Below are positions 12,301 through 19,870 of a stretch of 42,895 nucleotides of DNA, one piece after another. The stretch is from the NCBI GenBank assembly GCA_002633005.1, contig NMRA01000968.1:39407-82301 (forward strand), read 5' to 3'. The DNA comes from Phoronis australis (taxonomy: Eukaryota; Phoronida; Phoronidae). Numbering within the stretch: position 1 is the first letter of the stretch; every line of letters begins with the position of its first letter. The notes under the pieces are model-generated. The model did not search any database, was not told the DNA's origin, and saw nothing but the letters and a program-made list of their open reading frames with translations. The position numbers and the translations under genes are program-made.

Positions 12301-13417
12301 TGACCAGAACCAGTAAATGCTATTTTTTACTCGTTTCCTTGTGATGTCACATCTCGTGCCATCTCTCCTTGCAGTCATGACGACAGTATCGACAGGAGGT
12401 GTGGCTGACATCAGCTCAGTCTACTCCAAGAACCATGCCCCGTCGGCGTTTGACAAGGCTGGCTATGGTGGCACGCCCCCACCCTTCAACCTGGCAAACC
12501 TCCCAGGCCCCTCACAGAGCAGTGCCCTGGCCGCGCATAACACGCCCTACGGCACGCACATGTTCGTGTCCACGTTGCCACAACAGCAAATGATGCATCA
12601 CCAGATGCAGCCGGTAGGTGGCGTTTTTGCTCTCTGCTACACAAATGATGGTTTGTGGTCATTTAAATCTTCTAGACCTGAATTGCATGGAAGCTGTCCT
12701 GAACAGTGCAGTACCTTACAGCACTTAAAATGCTTGAAAACCATCATTTGTCTTGTTTTGACAACTGACTACTTTGTCAGCATCATTAAATGCTCCTTCA
12801 TAGCTCTGCCTATCACATCTTATTTTCAATAGTCTAAAGAAGAGAAAATTTGCCGATATAATTGTTTGACATAAAATGGACTTGCATGGCAAATTGCCAT
12901 GATATTGGCTAAGTGTGTAGAGCAGCACTTGTCAATTTTTTGTCAAGAATTTGCATTAATCGAAAAGTGCACTAGTTGAAAGAAATGGATGTTTACTCTA
13001 AGTTTCATGTGTTGAAACTTGGTTGAATTACGACGTTGTCAATTTTTCTAATTTACTATGCAACCAGTCACTGCAGGGATGCAAAGTACTATACAATCAT
13101 ACGGCATAGTGATTTAAAGTATGCATTTGAAATGAATGGAGAAGTATGGTGGTAAATTGAAGTAATAAACAGGTGACTTAACTATTTCCATTGGTGTGGT
13201 CTAAAACTGACATCGTTAAGTAAACATTGTGACAGGTTTCGAAAGAATGTTTCCTTCTGGAGCAAGTTCACATCTCTGATATTTTTGCGTGATGTTTTTA
13301 TCGTCGTTTCAGGATGCAAGCGGTGTGGCAGCTCGCAGCTCCCAACAGGGGGCAGGCCAACTAAAGACGAGCCTCAACAAGAGTTATGGAACCAGCCAGT
13401 ACTGGAGTGGCAACTGA
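255..13417 (+). CDS. UBAP2/UBAP2L (lingerer) homologue, 3' part, 13 exons
   Basis: Exons: 255-341, 1066-1176, 1716-1891, 2960-3222, 3413-3451, 3707-4188, 5014-5173, 6882-6982, 7871-8045, 8768-9034, 10316-10402, 10849-11087, 13313-13417. All have GT-AG borders, the phases agree throughout, and they encode 763 residues to a TGA. The order of conserved blocks matches vertebrate UBAP2L: KIPxxxVEMPGS and LQFG, a Ser/Tyr/Gln/Gly-rich prion-like stretch, PPNLPPGV, a Pro/Tyr-rich PYYYYGLPG block, VADISSVYSK, and a C-terminus ending NKSYGTSxYWSGN (human ends NKSAYNSYSWGAN). Family members are cytoplasmic RNA-binding and ubiquitin-associated proteins; UBAP2L nucleates stress granules and Drosophila lingerer works with FMR1-type proteins. 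UBAP2 and UBAP2L cannot be separated here, as expected for a pre-duplication orthologue. The UBA and RGG regions lie outside the window. Terminal exons are duplicated at N joins, so the true final exon may be either copy. Confidence 0.92.
1066..1176 (+). CDS. UBAP2-like exon, residues 30-66
   Basis: A strong pyrimidine tract (TTCCTTTTTTCCTTAG) precedes it and the donor AAG|GTAGGA follows. It is 111 nt and phase 0-0. It is Ser/Thr/Gln-rich and ends KPHKTKLPPPSK, which joins to IPTAPVEMPGS of the next exon to give SKIP...VEMPGS, a junction conserved in human UBAP2L (SKIPALAVEMPGS). Confidence 0.85.
1716..1891 (+). CDS. UBAP2-like exon with VEMPGS/LQFG signature, residues 67-125
   Basis: This is the most diagnostic exon. 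It reads IPTAPVEMPGS, then GFDLQFGNLDLG, matching the short UBAP2/Lingerer conserved domain (DUF3697-type, with VEMPG and LQFG in vertebrates). It then runs into TFTFGND and a Ser/Thr stretch. The acceptor is CTCCATAG and the donor GG|GTAGGT. The exit phase is 2 and the next exon restores the codon as Gly. Confidence 0.92.
2960..3222 (+). CDS. UBAP2-like exon, residues 125-213
   Basis: The acceptor is TTTTATTGTAG and the donor CAG|GTGAGG, with entry phase 2 and exit phase 1. It is rich in Ser, Met and Gln and includes SGLDSQSNSMFHQTLD and PPEPIPFPSSTQTDRKSSPL. Low-complexity sequence of this kind lies downstream of the LQFG domain in the whole family. Confidence 0.87.
3413..3451 (+). CDS. UBAP2-like 39-nt microexon (candidate cassette)
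   Basis: A very strong acceptor (TTTTTTTCTGGCTTTTCCTTCTGCAG) precedes it and a weaker donor, TCAG|GTTGTG, follows. At 39 nt it is phase 1-1, so inclusion adds 13 residues (VPSKTYTYGRVSG) and skipping preserves the frame. A short symmetrical exon with a strong acceptor and weak donor suggests alternative splicing. That is inference. Confidence 0.6.
3707..4188 (+). CDS. UBAP2-like exon, prion-like YSQGP region, residues 226-386
   Basis: The largest exon, 482 nt, with acceptor TCTCGCACAG and donor AAG|GTATGC; entry phase 1, exit phase 0. It encodes about 160 residues dominated by Ser, Tyr, Gln, Pro and Gly with motifs such as SYGSSNYSAYPSSYQS and YPPSGYGQQSS. This resembles the Tyr/Ser-rich disordered segment that lets UBAP2L condense into stress granules. 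The overlapping frames on both strands are shadows. Confidence 0.9.
5014..5173 (+). CDS. UBAP2-like exon, Ser/Thr-rich, residues 387-440
   Basis: The acceptor is GTCCTCTTCACAG and the donor ACGA|GTAAGT; entry phase 0, exit phase 1. It encodes a nearly pure Ser/Thr/Ala/Gly run (TSATTTTTSSPMAAGTSTVS and similar), like the Ser/Thr tract that precedes the PPNLPPGV block in human UBAP2L. Confidence 0.86.
6313..6828. mobile_element. Foldback element with 11-bp inverted ends, in an intron
   Basis: ATGCGCCCACA at 6313-6323 is perfectly inverted at 6818-6828. The left end is itself a near-perfect palindrome at 6313-6342, with arms ATGCGCCCACATAT / ATATGTGGACGCAT, one mismatch and a TT loop. A TCCGTCCGTCCG run and a TTCATGAAATTTGGCAC phrase follow inside. 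A single N at 6453 interrupts it, so internal length is uncertain. It ends 53 bases before the next exon. No transposase is seen, so this would be a non-autonomous element. Confidence 0.5.
6882..6982 (+). CDS. UBAP2-like exon with PPNLPPGV motif, residues 440-473
   Basis: The acceptor is TGATTGCTGCAG and the donor TAT|GTAAGT; entry phase 1, exit phase 0. It encodes NKTSPNLPPGVSAAMLGQ followed by FMIPQSTIPGMPFY. SPNLPPGV aligns with APPNLPPGVPPLL of human UBAP2L, anchoring the start of the C-terminal conserved region. Confidence 0.92.
7871..8045 (+). CDS. UBAP2-like exon, residues 474-532
   Basis: The acceptor is GCTATTTCCAG and the donor TCAG|GTACTT; entry phase 0, exit phase 1. It encodes PGLQGVQQPIYFDDPQQQQQ then LQRLLLPYYDMSTFQM. 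The human counterpart has YDDLQMLQTRFPLDYYSIPF, so the pattern of an acidic pair, Leu/Gln helix and YY is conserved with a Gln expansion. Confidence 0.9.
8768..9034 (+). CDS. UBAP2-like exon, residues 532-621
   Basis: The acceptor is TTTGCCAG and the donor ACAG|GTACAT, phase 1-1, 267 nt. It contains a Gln-rich run, NAAMPPYYYYGLPGQIPYMF and QAYGSHTGYGTG. Human UBAP2L has NPALPPGYSYTSLPYYTGVPG and SGYGSHGYNTG at the same places. Because it is symmetrical the exon could be skipped in frame. Confidence 0.92.
9393..9900 (-). mobile_element. 5'-truncated non-LTR retrotransposon (LINE) 3' end
   Basis: The minus strand encodes CCDSGSVEDELHFVFDCSLY followed by NSRRSIL, the C-terminal CxxC...EDExHFxxxCxxY signature of CR1/L2/Jockey-type ORF2 proteins, and ends RNRRI-stop at 9538. 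Upstream coding (LFNRLFTGKLPLL) is in another frame, so the copy has at least one frameshift near 9790. The 3' end has AATAAATAAA followed by a TAC microsatellite at 9393-9407, typical of tails in these clades. It lies antisense within the UBAP2-like intron. The upstream boundary is approximate. Confidence 0.75.
10021..10315 (+). repeat. 38-bp minisatellite ending in a splice acceptor
   Basis: There are seven full 38-bp units (starting at 10021, 10059, 10097, 10135, 10173, 10211 and 10249) and a 29-base final unit at 10287. Each has CATTCACCTGTCTACTCTGT, then TCTGCCCTTAG, and the last ends TTCTTTACAG immediately before exon 10316. Most units therefore carry their own pyrimidine tract and AG. 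The open frames across it are translated repeat. Confidence 0.95.
10316..10402 (+). CDS. UBAP2-like exon, residues 621-650
   Basis: The acceptor is TTCTTTACAG, formed by the last minisatellite unit, and the donor is GCAG|GTAAGA. It is 87 nt and phase 1-1. It encodes GYDDLSQNQAADFTKTYG then VSQPQSKGSTA. Its 3' part reappears at 11859-11908 after a single N. Confidence 0.9.
10849..11087 (+). CDS. UBAP2-like exon with VADISSVYSK block, copy A, residues 650-729
   Basis: The acceptor is CTCCTTGCAG and the donor CCG|GTAGGT; entry phase 1, exit phase 0. It encodes TGGVADISSVYSKNHAPSAF and PPPFNLANLPGPSQSSALAA, with HMFVSTLPQQQMMHHQMQP at the end. Human UBAP2L has TGVPDISGSVYSK, ASFNLPSAL and APFMHILTPHQQPHSQILHH, so the homology is clear. 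The second copy at 12375-12613 has three base differences and one amino-acid change (Ala to Thr before HMFV). Confidence 0.93.
11589..11857. repeat. 25/23-bp VNTR with a three-unit higher-order period
   Basis: There are eleven units of GTATGCATTTGAAATGAATAG followed by AGAA, where every third unit (2, 5, 8, 11) is a 23-base form lacking two bases. The long-long-short pattern gives a period of about 73 bp. The homologous site in the other copy (13118-13140) has one unit plus a degenerate start. The array ends at the N at 11858. The Phe/His/Ser-rich minus-strand frames are translated repeat. Confidence 0.93.
11858..11858. other. Single-N assembly join
   Basis: One N follows directly after the VNTR array. 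Sequence then restarts at the homologue of 10352, about 1.5 kb back. It marks a join of unknown size, not a base ambiguity. Confidence 0.85.
11859..11908 (+). pseudogene. Partial second copy of the GYDDLSQ exon
   Basis: CACCAAGACTTACGG through GGATCCACGGCAG repeats the last 50 bases of exon 10316-10402 with one substitution (ACA to ACG) and keeps the donor GTAAGA. Its 5' half and acceptor are missing because the N at 11858 cuts it. If the region is an alternative haplotype this is an artefact fragment, not a decayed exon. Confidence 0.75.
12375..12613 (+). CDS. UBAP2-like VADISSVYSK exon, copy B
   Basis: It has the same length (239 nt), the same splice signals and phases as 10849-11087, and three base differences, one replacing Ala by Thr. 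It is intact, so in a real tandem duplication both could be spliced, but phases 1-0 mean including both would break the frame. It is most likely the second allele of one exon. Confidence 0.85.
13313..13417 (+). CDS. UBAP2-like terminal coding exon, copy B
   Basis: The acceptor is TCGTCGTTTCAG and the phase is 0. It encodes DASGVAARSSQQGAGQLK then TSLNKSYGTSQYWSGN and a TGA at 13415-13417. The ending parallels the Asn-Lys-Ser...Tyr...Trp-Gly-Ala-Asn C-terminus of human UBAP2L. A second intact version lies at 14189-14293. Confidence 0.92.
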   Translation, partial: DASGVAARSSQQGAGQLKTSLNKSYGTSQYWSGN

Positions 13418-14144
13418 GCCTGCAGATCTCTGCAGGCAACCGGCCGTGCTTGGGTCAGAAACTTAGTTATCACGCGAATGCTAAATCCACACGTGCCCGG
13501 TCGTGTATTTTTACTTTCGCCCCTTTTGCTTTACTTTGGTTTTCGGCGTCTGTGTTTTGTTTTGTAATTGTAACAGTGTATTATACGGTAGTATTATTGT
13601 TGCTCTCAGATCTACTTGATGGTAGTGTATTGTACAGTTAAGGTAGACGCGTGTTGAGATCGTTTTAACCAGACCCATGTTGACAATTTAAATGTTTGCG
13701 CATGCAAACGCGGTTAATCGAATTCAGTTTATTGTTTCTCCCGTTGATATGTATTTCCTGCGTCGTGTCGGTGCCTTGATGAAATTATGTTGTTCGACGT
13801 CCACTCGGGTGGCCACACGGGTCGCTAGTGTGCGCGACGAGGCCTCGTTTCTAATTATTATTAATATTATTGTATGAGTGAATGTTAGAGTGTTATGGCT
13901 ATTTTCTGTACAGAAGGGTTTCTCCCGTCGGTGACTGAAGTGTTATAAATGTAAGGCTTTGTAGCTTCACCAAACAGTGTCCGTGACATGTTTGATCCCA
14001 GTTAAATAAGATTTCAGCACCTGGCCTTTGGTCAGTTTAAATTGAAAGTAAATAAATCGTCGATACTACACATCAATCTTTGTCATTATTCTTCCAAGTG
14101 GAAGAACTTAGTTAAAAGAATGAGGTCGCTTATTCTGGCAGTTG
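13418..14144 (+). other. UBAP2-like 3'UTR, copy B
   Basis: Non-coding sequence after the stop, with an AT-rich TAATTATTATTAATATTATT stretch and the polyadenylation signal AATAAA at 14051-14056. Short open frames within it are repeated identically in copy A and are not taken as genes. The segment stops at the single N at 14145. Confidence 0.8.
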
Positions 14145-14145
14145 N
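14145..14145. other. Single-N assembly join
   Basis: After this N the sequence restarts at ACATCTCTGATATTTTTGCG, the homologue of 13271. The terminal exon and 3'UTR are repeated from there. Confidence 0.85.
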
Positions 14146-14188
14146 ACATCTCTGATATTTTTGCGAGACGTTTTTATCGTTGTTTCAG

Positions 14189-14293
14189 GATGCCAGCAGT
14201 GTGGCAGCTCGCAGCTCCCAACAGGGGGCAGGCCAACAAAAGACGAGCCTCAACAAGAGTTATGGAACCAGCCACTACTGGAGTGGCAACTGA
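14189..14293 (+). CDS. UBAP2-like terminal coding exon, copy A
   Basis: It has the same acceptor context, length (105 nt) and stop as 13313-13417. Four base differences change three residues: Gly to Ser, Leu to Gln, and Gln to His before YWSGN. The following 3'UTR is nearly identical and has AATAAA at 14927-14932. This copy continues into the unique downstream sequence, so with the copy at 10849 it may represent the primary haplotype. Confidence 0.85.
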   Translation, partial: DASSVAARSSQQGAGQQKTSLNKSYGTSHYWSGN

Positions 14294-14960
14294 GCCTGCA
14301 GATCTCCGCAGGCAACCGGCCGTGCTTGGGTCAGAAACTTAGTTATCACGTGAATGCTAAATCCACACGTGCCCGGTCGTGTATTTTTACTTTCGCCCCT
14401 TTCGCTTTACTTTGGTTTTCGGCGTCTGTGTTTTGTTTTGTAATTGTAACAGTGTATTATACGGTAGTATTATTGTTGCTCTCAGATCTACTTGATGGTA
14501 GTGTATTGTACAGTTAAGGTAGACGCTTGTTGAGATCGTTTTAACCAGACCCATGTTGACAATTTAAATGTTTGCGCATGCAAACGCGGTTAATCGAATT
14601 CAGTTTATTGTTTCTCCCGTTGATATGTATTTCCTGCGTCGTGTCGGTGCCTTGATGAAATTATGTTGTTCGACGTCCACTCGGGTGGCCACACGGGTCG
14701 CTAGTGTGCGCGACGAGGCCTCGTTTCTAATTATTATTAATATTATTGTATGAGTGAATGTTAGAGTGTTATGGCTATTTTCTGTACAGAAGGGTTTCTC
14801 CCGTCGGTGACTGAAGTGTTATAAATGTAAGGCTTTGTAGCTTCACCAAACAGTGTCCGTGACATGTTTGATCCCAGTTAAATAAGATTTCAGCACCTGG
14901 CCTTTGGTCAGTTTAAATTGAAAGTAAATAAATCGTCGATACTACACATCAATCTTTGTC
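14294..14960 (+). other. UBAP2-like 3'UTR, copy A, with polyadenylation signal
   Basis: It matches 13418-14100 almost base for base, including the AT-rich stretch. AATAAA at 14927-14932 is followed by a T-rich stretch, so cleavage would fall near 14945-14960. Similarity to copy B ends around 15014, where unique sequence begins. Confidence 0.8.
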
Positions 14961-15019
14961 ATTATTCTTCCAAGTGGAAGAACATAGTTGGAAGAATGAG
15001 GTCGCTTATTCTGAGGTGG

Positions 15020-16785
15020 AGTGTCTACCCTAAGAAAGGGGAATGAGTGCCTTCCTGCGGGAGATCAATACTCCTGATCATCTGTTGGTCACAATATTTT
15101 TGGAAAAAAACTTCAGATTTTGTTTATTTTCTGTGCAGTGGTGGCAGTGGGACATGTCTGGGTTACAGTACGTTTTACTCACCTTGGCTAGTTCTCAAGG
15201 GCACAGTGGGAAAAAGGTTGTGCTCTGGATAATTTTGTGGACTCTTGGACGTATCATTATGTTCTGTTAATGTTTGGTACTGAGGTGTAAGTGGGGCAAC
15301 TCCAAACGCCAGTCGTTTTTGGTATCATTTTCAAACTGAGCTTTGGTACTTGCGGAAACTATTTTTGGCAGGATATCAAGAAGGCCGAATAATATGTTGG
15401 ACACTACTGCAGTGTTATGTCGTGAAGGTGCAAGAGTAACTCCAGACGCTGAAAATAGTAGTGACCTTAAATTTTTAAGGCATAGTGGAAAACTGAGGTT
15501 ACATATGAAACTGGGATGTGTTGGCTCTCTGTATCTAAAAATGAGCTTTTGATTGCGTTTTTTAGTAACCATGGATGTGCAGGTTGCAGTACTGGCGGTC
15601 GTTGCGTAGAGTCTGGATATCGCTATGGATTTAGAAGCGGAAGCACGTGATCCCACTGACTTACATAGCGAGGCTCTTGAGTTCAGGAAATCTGTATCCT
15701 GTGTGAGGGTTTTCGGTGAACTACATTTTTGTTTGTTACAACGACGAAATTTCAAGTTTTGATCAGTGGAGTTGTTGACGCAATATTTCATGGAGGTCGC
15801 CTTAGACTACCGTACTCGTTCGCGTTACTGCCCTGGGCGCTTAAATTACGAATCTAGAAAACGGGGTGGGCGGTAAGTCGAGCATGGGCGGTTAAAATCG
15901 AAATTTTTTGAGAAGTCAGTTGTTGCTTAATGCTCGGGGGTCCGATTTTACCCTAACGGAGCCACACTGACGTCGGGCTTCAAGCATATCAGTTAAAACA
16001 TAGGTCGGAGAATTGAAGTAACGGACATCGACCGCCTGCGCACACGATACAGTTGCGTCGTGTTCTTGAGCGTGATTGGGTTTTTACGTACCTGCTTGTC
16101 ATCTCTTAGAACTAAGGTATTCCTACAGGTAGGCGTGTGTTCAGTAAGGCAAGTTTCTTGAGAGAAAAGACCGATCAAACAAGACTCCGCTGGTTCGCGG
16201 TGTATTTTTAAGGGAAGCACTTGATTGTGTAAAGATCTGTTGTACATTTAGGCACCCAAACACGTGCTAATGATTGACAGGTCTTCTTATGGAATACTTT
16301 GAACAATGTAACATTTTTTTATACCGCAGTCGTTCAAAGCACGTGCTATCAGAGGATACTACTTGATACTATTATTAGCCAATAGGGGTACTCGGTCAGC
16401 TGCCGAAACAATGAAGCAAAAACACATCGGGTAGTTGCACTAAGGTTGCAGCTGAGGGAACTGCCGGCGGCGCCAAATGACTTTGATGACCTTAACATCA
16501 ATTTCAAGCTGCGTGGATTGGAATTTTCCTCGTTTAATAGGATTTCATCTTTTTGAGTTTCCATTTCCCACATTTGATTTTCAGTTTTCCCTCTTTTATC
16601 GTTGTCAGGTTTCGACTAGCTTTTTTGTTTCTGAAACATTCATGTACACCACTTGGATTTTCTTTCTGTTTTTGTCATTCGTCATTGCTAGGCCTGAAAG
16701 TCATTTGCAGCGAGAAAATCTGTTTCTGTCTGAAGAAACAAGATTTACAATTTGTTGATCGTTAATACCAAAGTTTCGGTAGGAT
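15020..16785. other. Intergenic, no supported gene
   Basis: The longest open frame in the window (minus strand, 15267-15791, 174 codons) lies here. It has no domain, no compositional sign of coding and no promoter or splice context that I recognise. An overlapping plus-strand frame of 69 codons is equally unsupported. I see no repeats or RNA genes in this stretch. Confidence 0.5.
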
Positions 16786-16789
16786 TCTG

Positions 16790-17100
16790 GTGGACCGCCG
16801 TTGGGGCGGAAAGTATCGCCGTTAAATAAAGTGCGTAAATTAATTCTTATTAGAGCCGTAAATTAATTATTTGCGGGGTAAATATTTTTGGCAGCGTAAA
16901 GTAACTGCTTCACGCCGCAACTGAAGAATTTCTTGACGCTCTGAAATTACGGGCGTAATTAATTATTGTTTGAGGCGCAAAGTAATTATTTGCAGGCGTG
17001 TACTAATTATTTACGGCGTACAGTAAATATTGGCGGCATAATTTAACGACGCAAGGTAATTTTTTCCGGCGTAATTTTTTCCGGCGTAACTTTAAGGCGA
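16790..17100. repeat. Degenerate ~20-bp periodic array with TAATTA cores
   Basis: About 14 imperfect units alternate a GC core (GCGTA, GGCGTAA, GCCGTAA) with an AT core (AATTAATTATTT, TAATTATTT, TAATTTTTT), for example GTAAATTAATTATTTGCGGG. Spacing is mostly 18-22 bases with a few shortened units. Many units contain TAATTA or TAAT, the core bound by Antennapedia-type homeodomains. It is too diverged to be a recent microsatellite. Confidence 0.7.
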
Positions 17101-17791
17101 CACTCACCCATTCCCCTTGTGACTTTGACCTCGTTTTCGAAGCTATTGCAAGAAATGTGAGGGGTGGCCGGACTTAGAGACTGCTGTTGGCGAGATGTGC
17201 CGAAAAACAGCTTCCGGTAGATGAGCACTCTTCAGCTGCCAGTCGTATTAATAGCAACACTCGTTCACAAGTTTGTTGTTACTCTGCGCGTGCAAGCGCA
17301 GAGTACTGTTGTTCCTGGGTTTTCTTCAATTTATTGTTAATATTCTTATTGTAGCTTCTTCCGACCATCTTTGACACTTAATAACACCAAAATGGGTACA
17401 GGCTTATTCTTTAAATTCAACACATGACTTTTAGCAGCAAGATATTTCAAGAAGGAAACTTTATTTTTCAGCGAAGCGCAGTTAGAGCACCTGCATGTAC
17501 ATTTTGTTCTTTTTTAACCCAGGTATAAACTGTTTTATTCTCAGTTCAGGTGGGAAGTGCGATTTTGCGGGGGTTTTTGTCTCTATTTTTCTTAGTCAAG
17601 CTTGGTTTTTAAAAGTAGGAGTGAGAAGGTCAAAAATACAAGAGAGAATAAAGTTTCTGTGCTCATCTGTAGGGCTTGTGATGTGAAATGACTCCATACT
17701 TTTCTTTCTTTGCATGTAGTTTTTGACGGAGTGAAGAAAGGCTGGCGATGGAATCCATTGAGGTGTGTTCTTGTAGGCAACCCCTGTCACT

Positions 17792-17935
17792 GGGGCGGCG
17801 CAACACTGAAAAAATGTGGGAGCTATAGCTCCCAGCCCCCCTCAATGTTGTGCACAGCCGATCGACCATGGGCGGCGCAGCACTGAAAAAAGTAGGGAGC
17901 GCATACACCCCCCAGTCCCTCATGGTGCGCCGCCC
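17792..17935. repeat. Two head-to-tail GC-rich foldback units
   Basis: Unit 1 (17792-17859) starts GGGGCGGCGCAACACTGA and ends TCAATGTTGTGCACAGCC, its approximate reverse complement. Unit 2 (17870-17935) starts GGGCGGCGCAGCACTGA and ends TGGTGCGCCGCCC, almost a perfect inversion. Each is a 66-68 bp hairpin and they are spaced 78 bp start to start. The loop of unit 1 has the palindrome AGCTATAGCT. Possibly tiny foldback transposons duplicated in tandem. Confidence 0.65.
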
Positions 17936-18540
17936 ATTCTGTGAGAACTGTTTTTGCCCCCATAGCGCTTACCTTCACATGGCTCCGGACCAATTACTCA
18001 TGCATCTATTGCATCATAAACACACAAATTGTTTAATTCTTAGTTGAAATAACGTATTTGTAAAATTTTAGTACATGGCGATTATAAAATTGTCGTACTG
18101 TAAGTGCTGGTGGTTATTTTCTCATATTTTGCTTTTGTTTGGGTATTATAAACGACGCAAATCATGCCTTGATCGCATCGATCTGCGGCTTAATTCTAAA
18201 ATAAGATGACGTAAAAGCCTGACATCACGCTGAATTTGCCACATCAATGAAAACCCTACTAAATGCTGGGGTATTTTTTGCCTTTACTTCAGTTATGTCC
18301 AAGTAACAGTTGAAAATACCTTGACTTGTACATGCAGAGTTCCGAAACCACGACCGAGATTTGTCGCGGAAAAGCTCAAAAAGTAAAAAATAAAGCTCGG
18401 AAATATTCTTCATTGACCCAGGAGAAATTGTAACACGGCACACGTCGGCCAGTAACTCCCAATACGGCCTGATCGACTCATTAATACAAAGCTTACCTGT
18501 AACAAGCACGTAGCCCCACATAACGCTAAATCGTCGTGAG

Positions 18541-18582
18541 AGACCGTCCGGAGTTGGTACATGGCGCAACTCCGGACGGTCT
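18541..18582. repeat. Perfect 15-bp stem, 12-base loop hairpin
   Basis: AGACCGTCCGGAGTT at 18541-18555 is exactly reverse-complemented at 18568-18582 (AACTCCGGACGGTCT), separated by GGTACATGGCGC. No T run follows on either strand, and no gene ends nearby, so it is not read as a terminator. Confidence 0.85.
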
Positions 18583-18599
18583 GGTGTCAACAGAAAAAC

Positions 18600-19543
18600 A
18601 TTTCAACTGTGAGTCTACGCCAAAGTGATAAACGAGAGTAGTTCTACCTGCTGCGTCAGCTGCAGGAATGCTTATCTCTTTTATGACACACAATGAGTGA
18701 ATGGGCAAAGCATTCTCAAAATAATCTAGATAAATCAGTGGAGTGTGAGACCCCTGAGGTCCCTGTCAAGTCCTCACGACAATTCTACGTTATGCCAGGC
18801 CCATATAGCTGTGTTAGAGACCGTAGGTGGGACCCAAGGAGTAACCGCTAGTAGACGCTGACACTGAACGATCTGTAGAGATCACTTCATTTTAGTAGTA
18901 GGCAATTTATCATAGATGTCACTAAAACAACTACTAGTATCTGTCTACTCAACTTCCAATTAGGCCTACCAAGATGACGAGTGCCTGCGTGATTTTAGTT
19001 CTTTAATTCTCACAGTCTACGACCTGAGATTGTCATTGTTTCTTCCACATTCCACGTAATATACCTTTAATAACTTCATGTAGGCTACTCTGGGATAAAC
19101 GGAAAATTTGTTAAATAATGGTCTCTACAATTACACTTCTACTGCTAGGCCTCTTGCATTCGACCTGATGATTCAAAAACTCTAACTTGGAGCAGCAAAA
19201 ATATTGAGAAATGATAACCTCAGCAGCATAAAAAAGGTCTGTAAATTAACCACACAAGATATTTTTTTAAGAATTTAGCAAAGAATAACTCACGTTTTCT
19301 ATCAAACATGACTTGCAGGGAAGTTCACGGCCTAAGTGTACAATGTTTTTGGACTACAGGCCTACCACTAGGGTACAAACGAATTACACGTATGCCCCAC
19401 TGAATTTGCTCTCACGCTATAATATTAATTCAAACACACTTGAGGCGGACAGAAGAGATTGTTTAGTTGATGTTCTGCAGCATCAAATCACCTCGGGTAT
19501 ATTCGTTGCCTCCCGAGGTACTCCGGATACGTTTTAACATCCA
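18600..19543. other. Intergenic, nothing supported
   Basis: Ordinary AT-rich sequence before the long gap. It includes one TAGGCCTA palindrome at 18961-18968. I see no coding, RNA or repeat structure. Confidence 0.5.
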
Positions 19544-19870
19544 NNNNNNNNNNNNNNNNNNNNNNNNNNNNNNNNNNNNNNNNNNNNNNNNNNNNNNNNN
19601 NNNNNNNNNNNNNNNNNNNNNNNNNNNNNNNNNNNNNNNNNNNNNNNNNNNNNNNNNNNNNNNNNNNNNNNNNNNNNNNNNNNNNNNNNNNNNNNNNNNN
19701 NNNNNNNNNNNNNNNNNNNNNNNNNNNNNNNNNNNNNNNNNNNNNNNNNNNNNNNNNNNNNNNNNNNNNNNNNNNNNNNNNNNNNNNNNNNNNNNNNNNN
19801 NNNNNNNNNNNNNNNNNNNNNNNNNNNNNNNNNNNNNNNNNNNNNNNNNNNNNNNNNNNNNNNNNNNNNN
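19544..19870. other. Assembly gap of 327 Ns
   Basis: A run of N between CATCCA and TTGAGACATACA. Reading frames that cross it are meaningless. Confidence 0.99.

Noticed and set aside
13692-13877. 61-codon frame repeated at 14568-14753
   Set aside because: Both copies lie in the 3'UTR after the UBAP2-like stop and are identical because the UTR is duplicated.
15267-15791. Longest open reading frame in the window, 174 codons on the minus strand
   Set aside because: It has no recognisable domain and no splice or promoter context, and an overlapping plus-strand frame is about as plausible. It looks like chance in stop-poor sequence.
16790-17100. CRISPR-like array reading of the periodic repeat
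   Set aside because: The units are degenerate, there are no conserved repeats with unique spacers, and the surrounding genes are spliced eukaryotic genes.
18541-18582. Intrinsic transcription terminator
   Set aside because: No T run follows the stem, no gene ends nearby, and the genome is eukaryotic.
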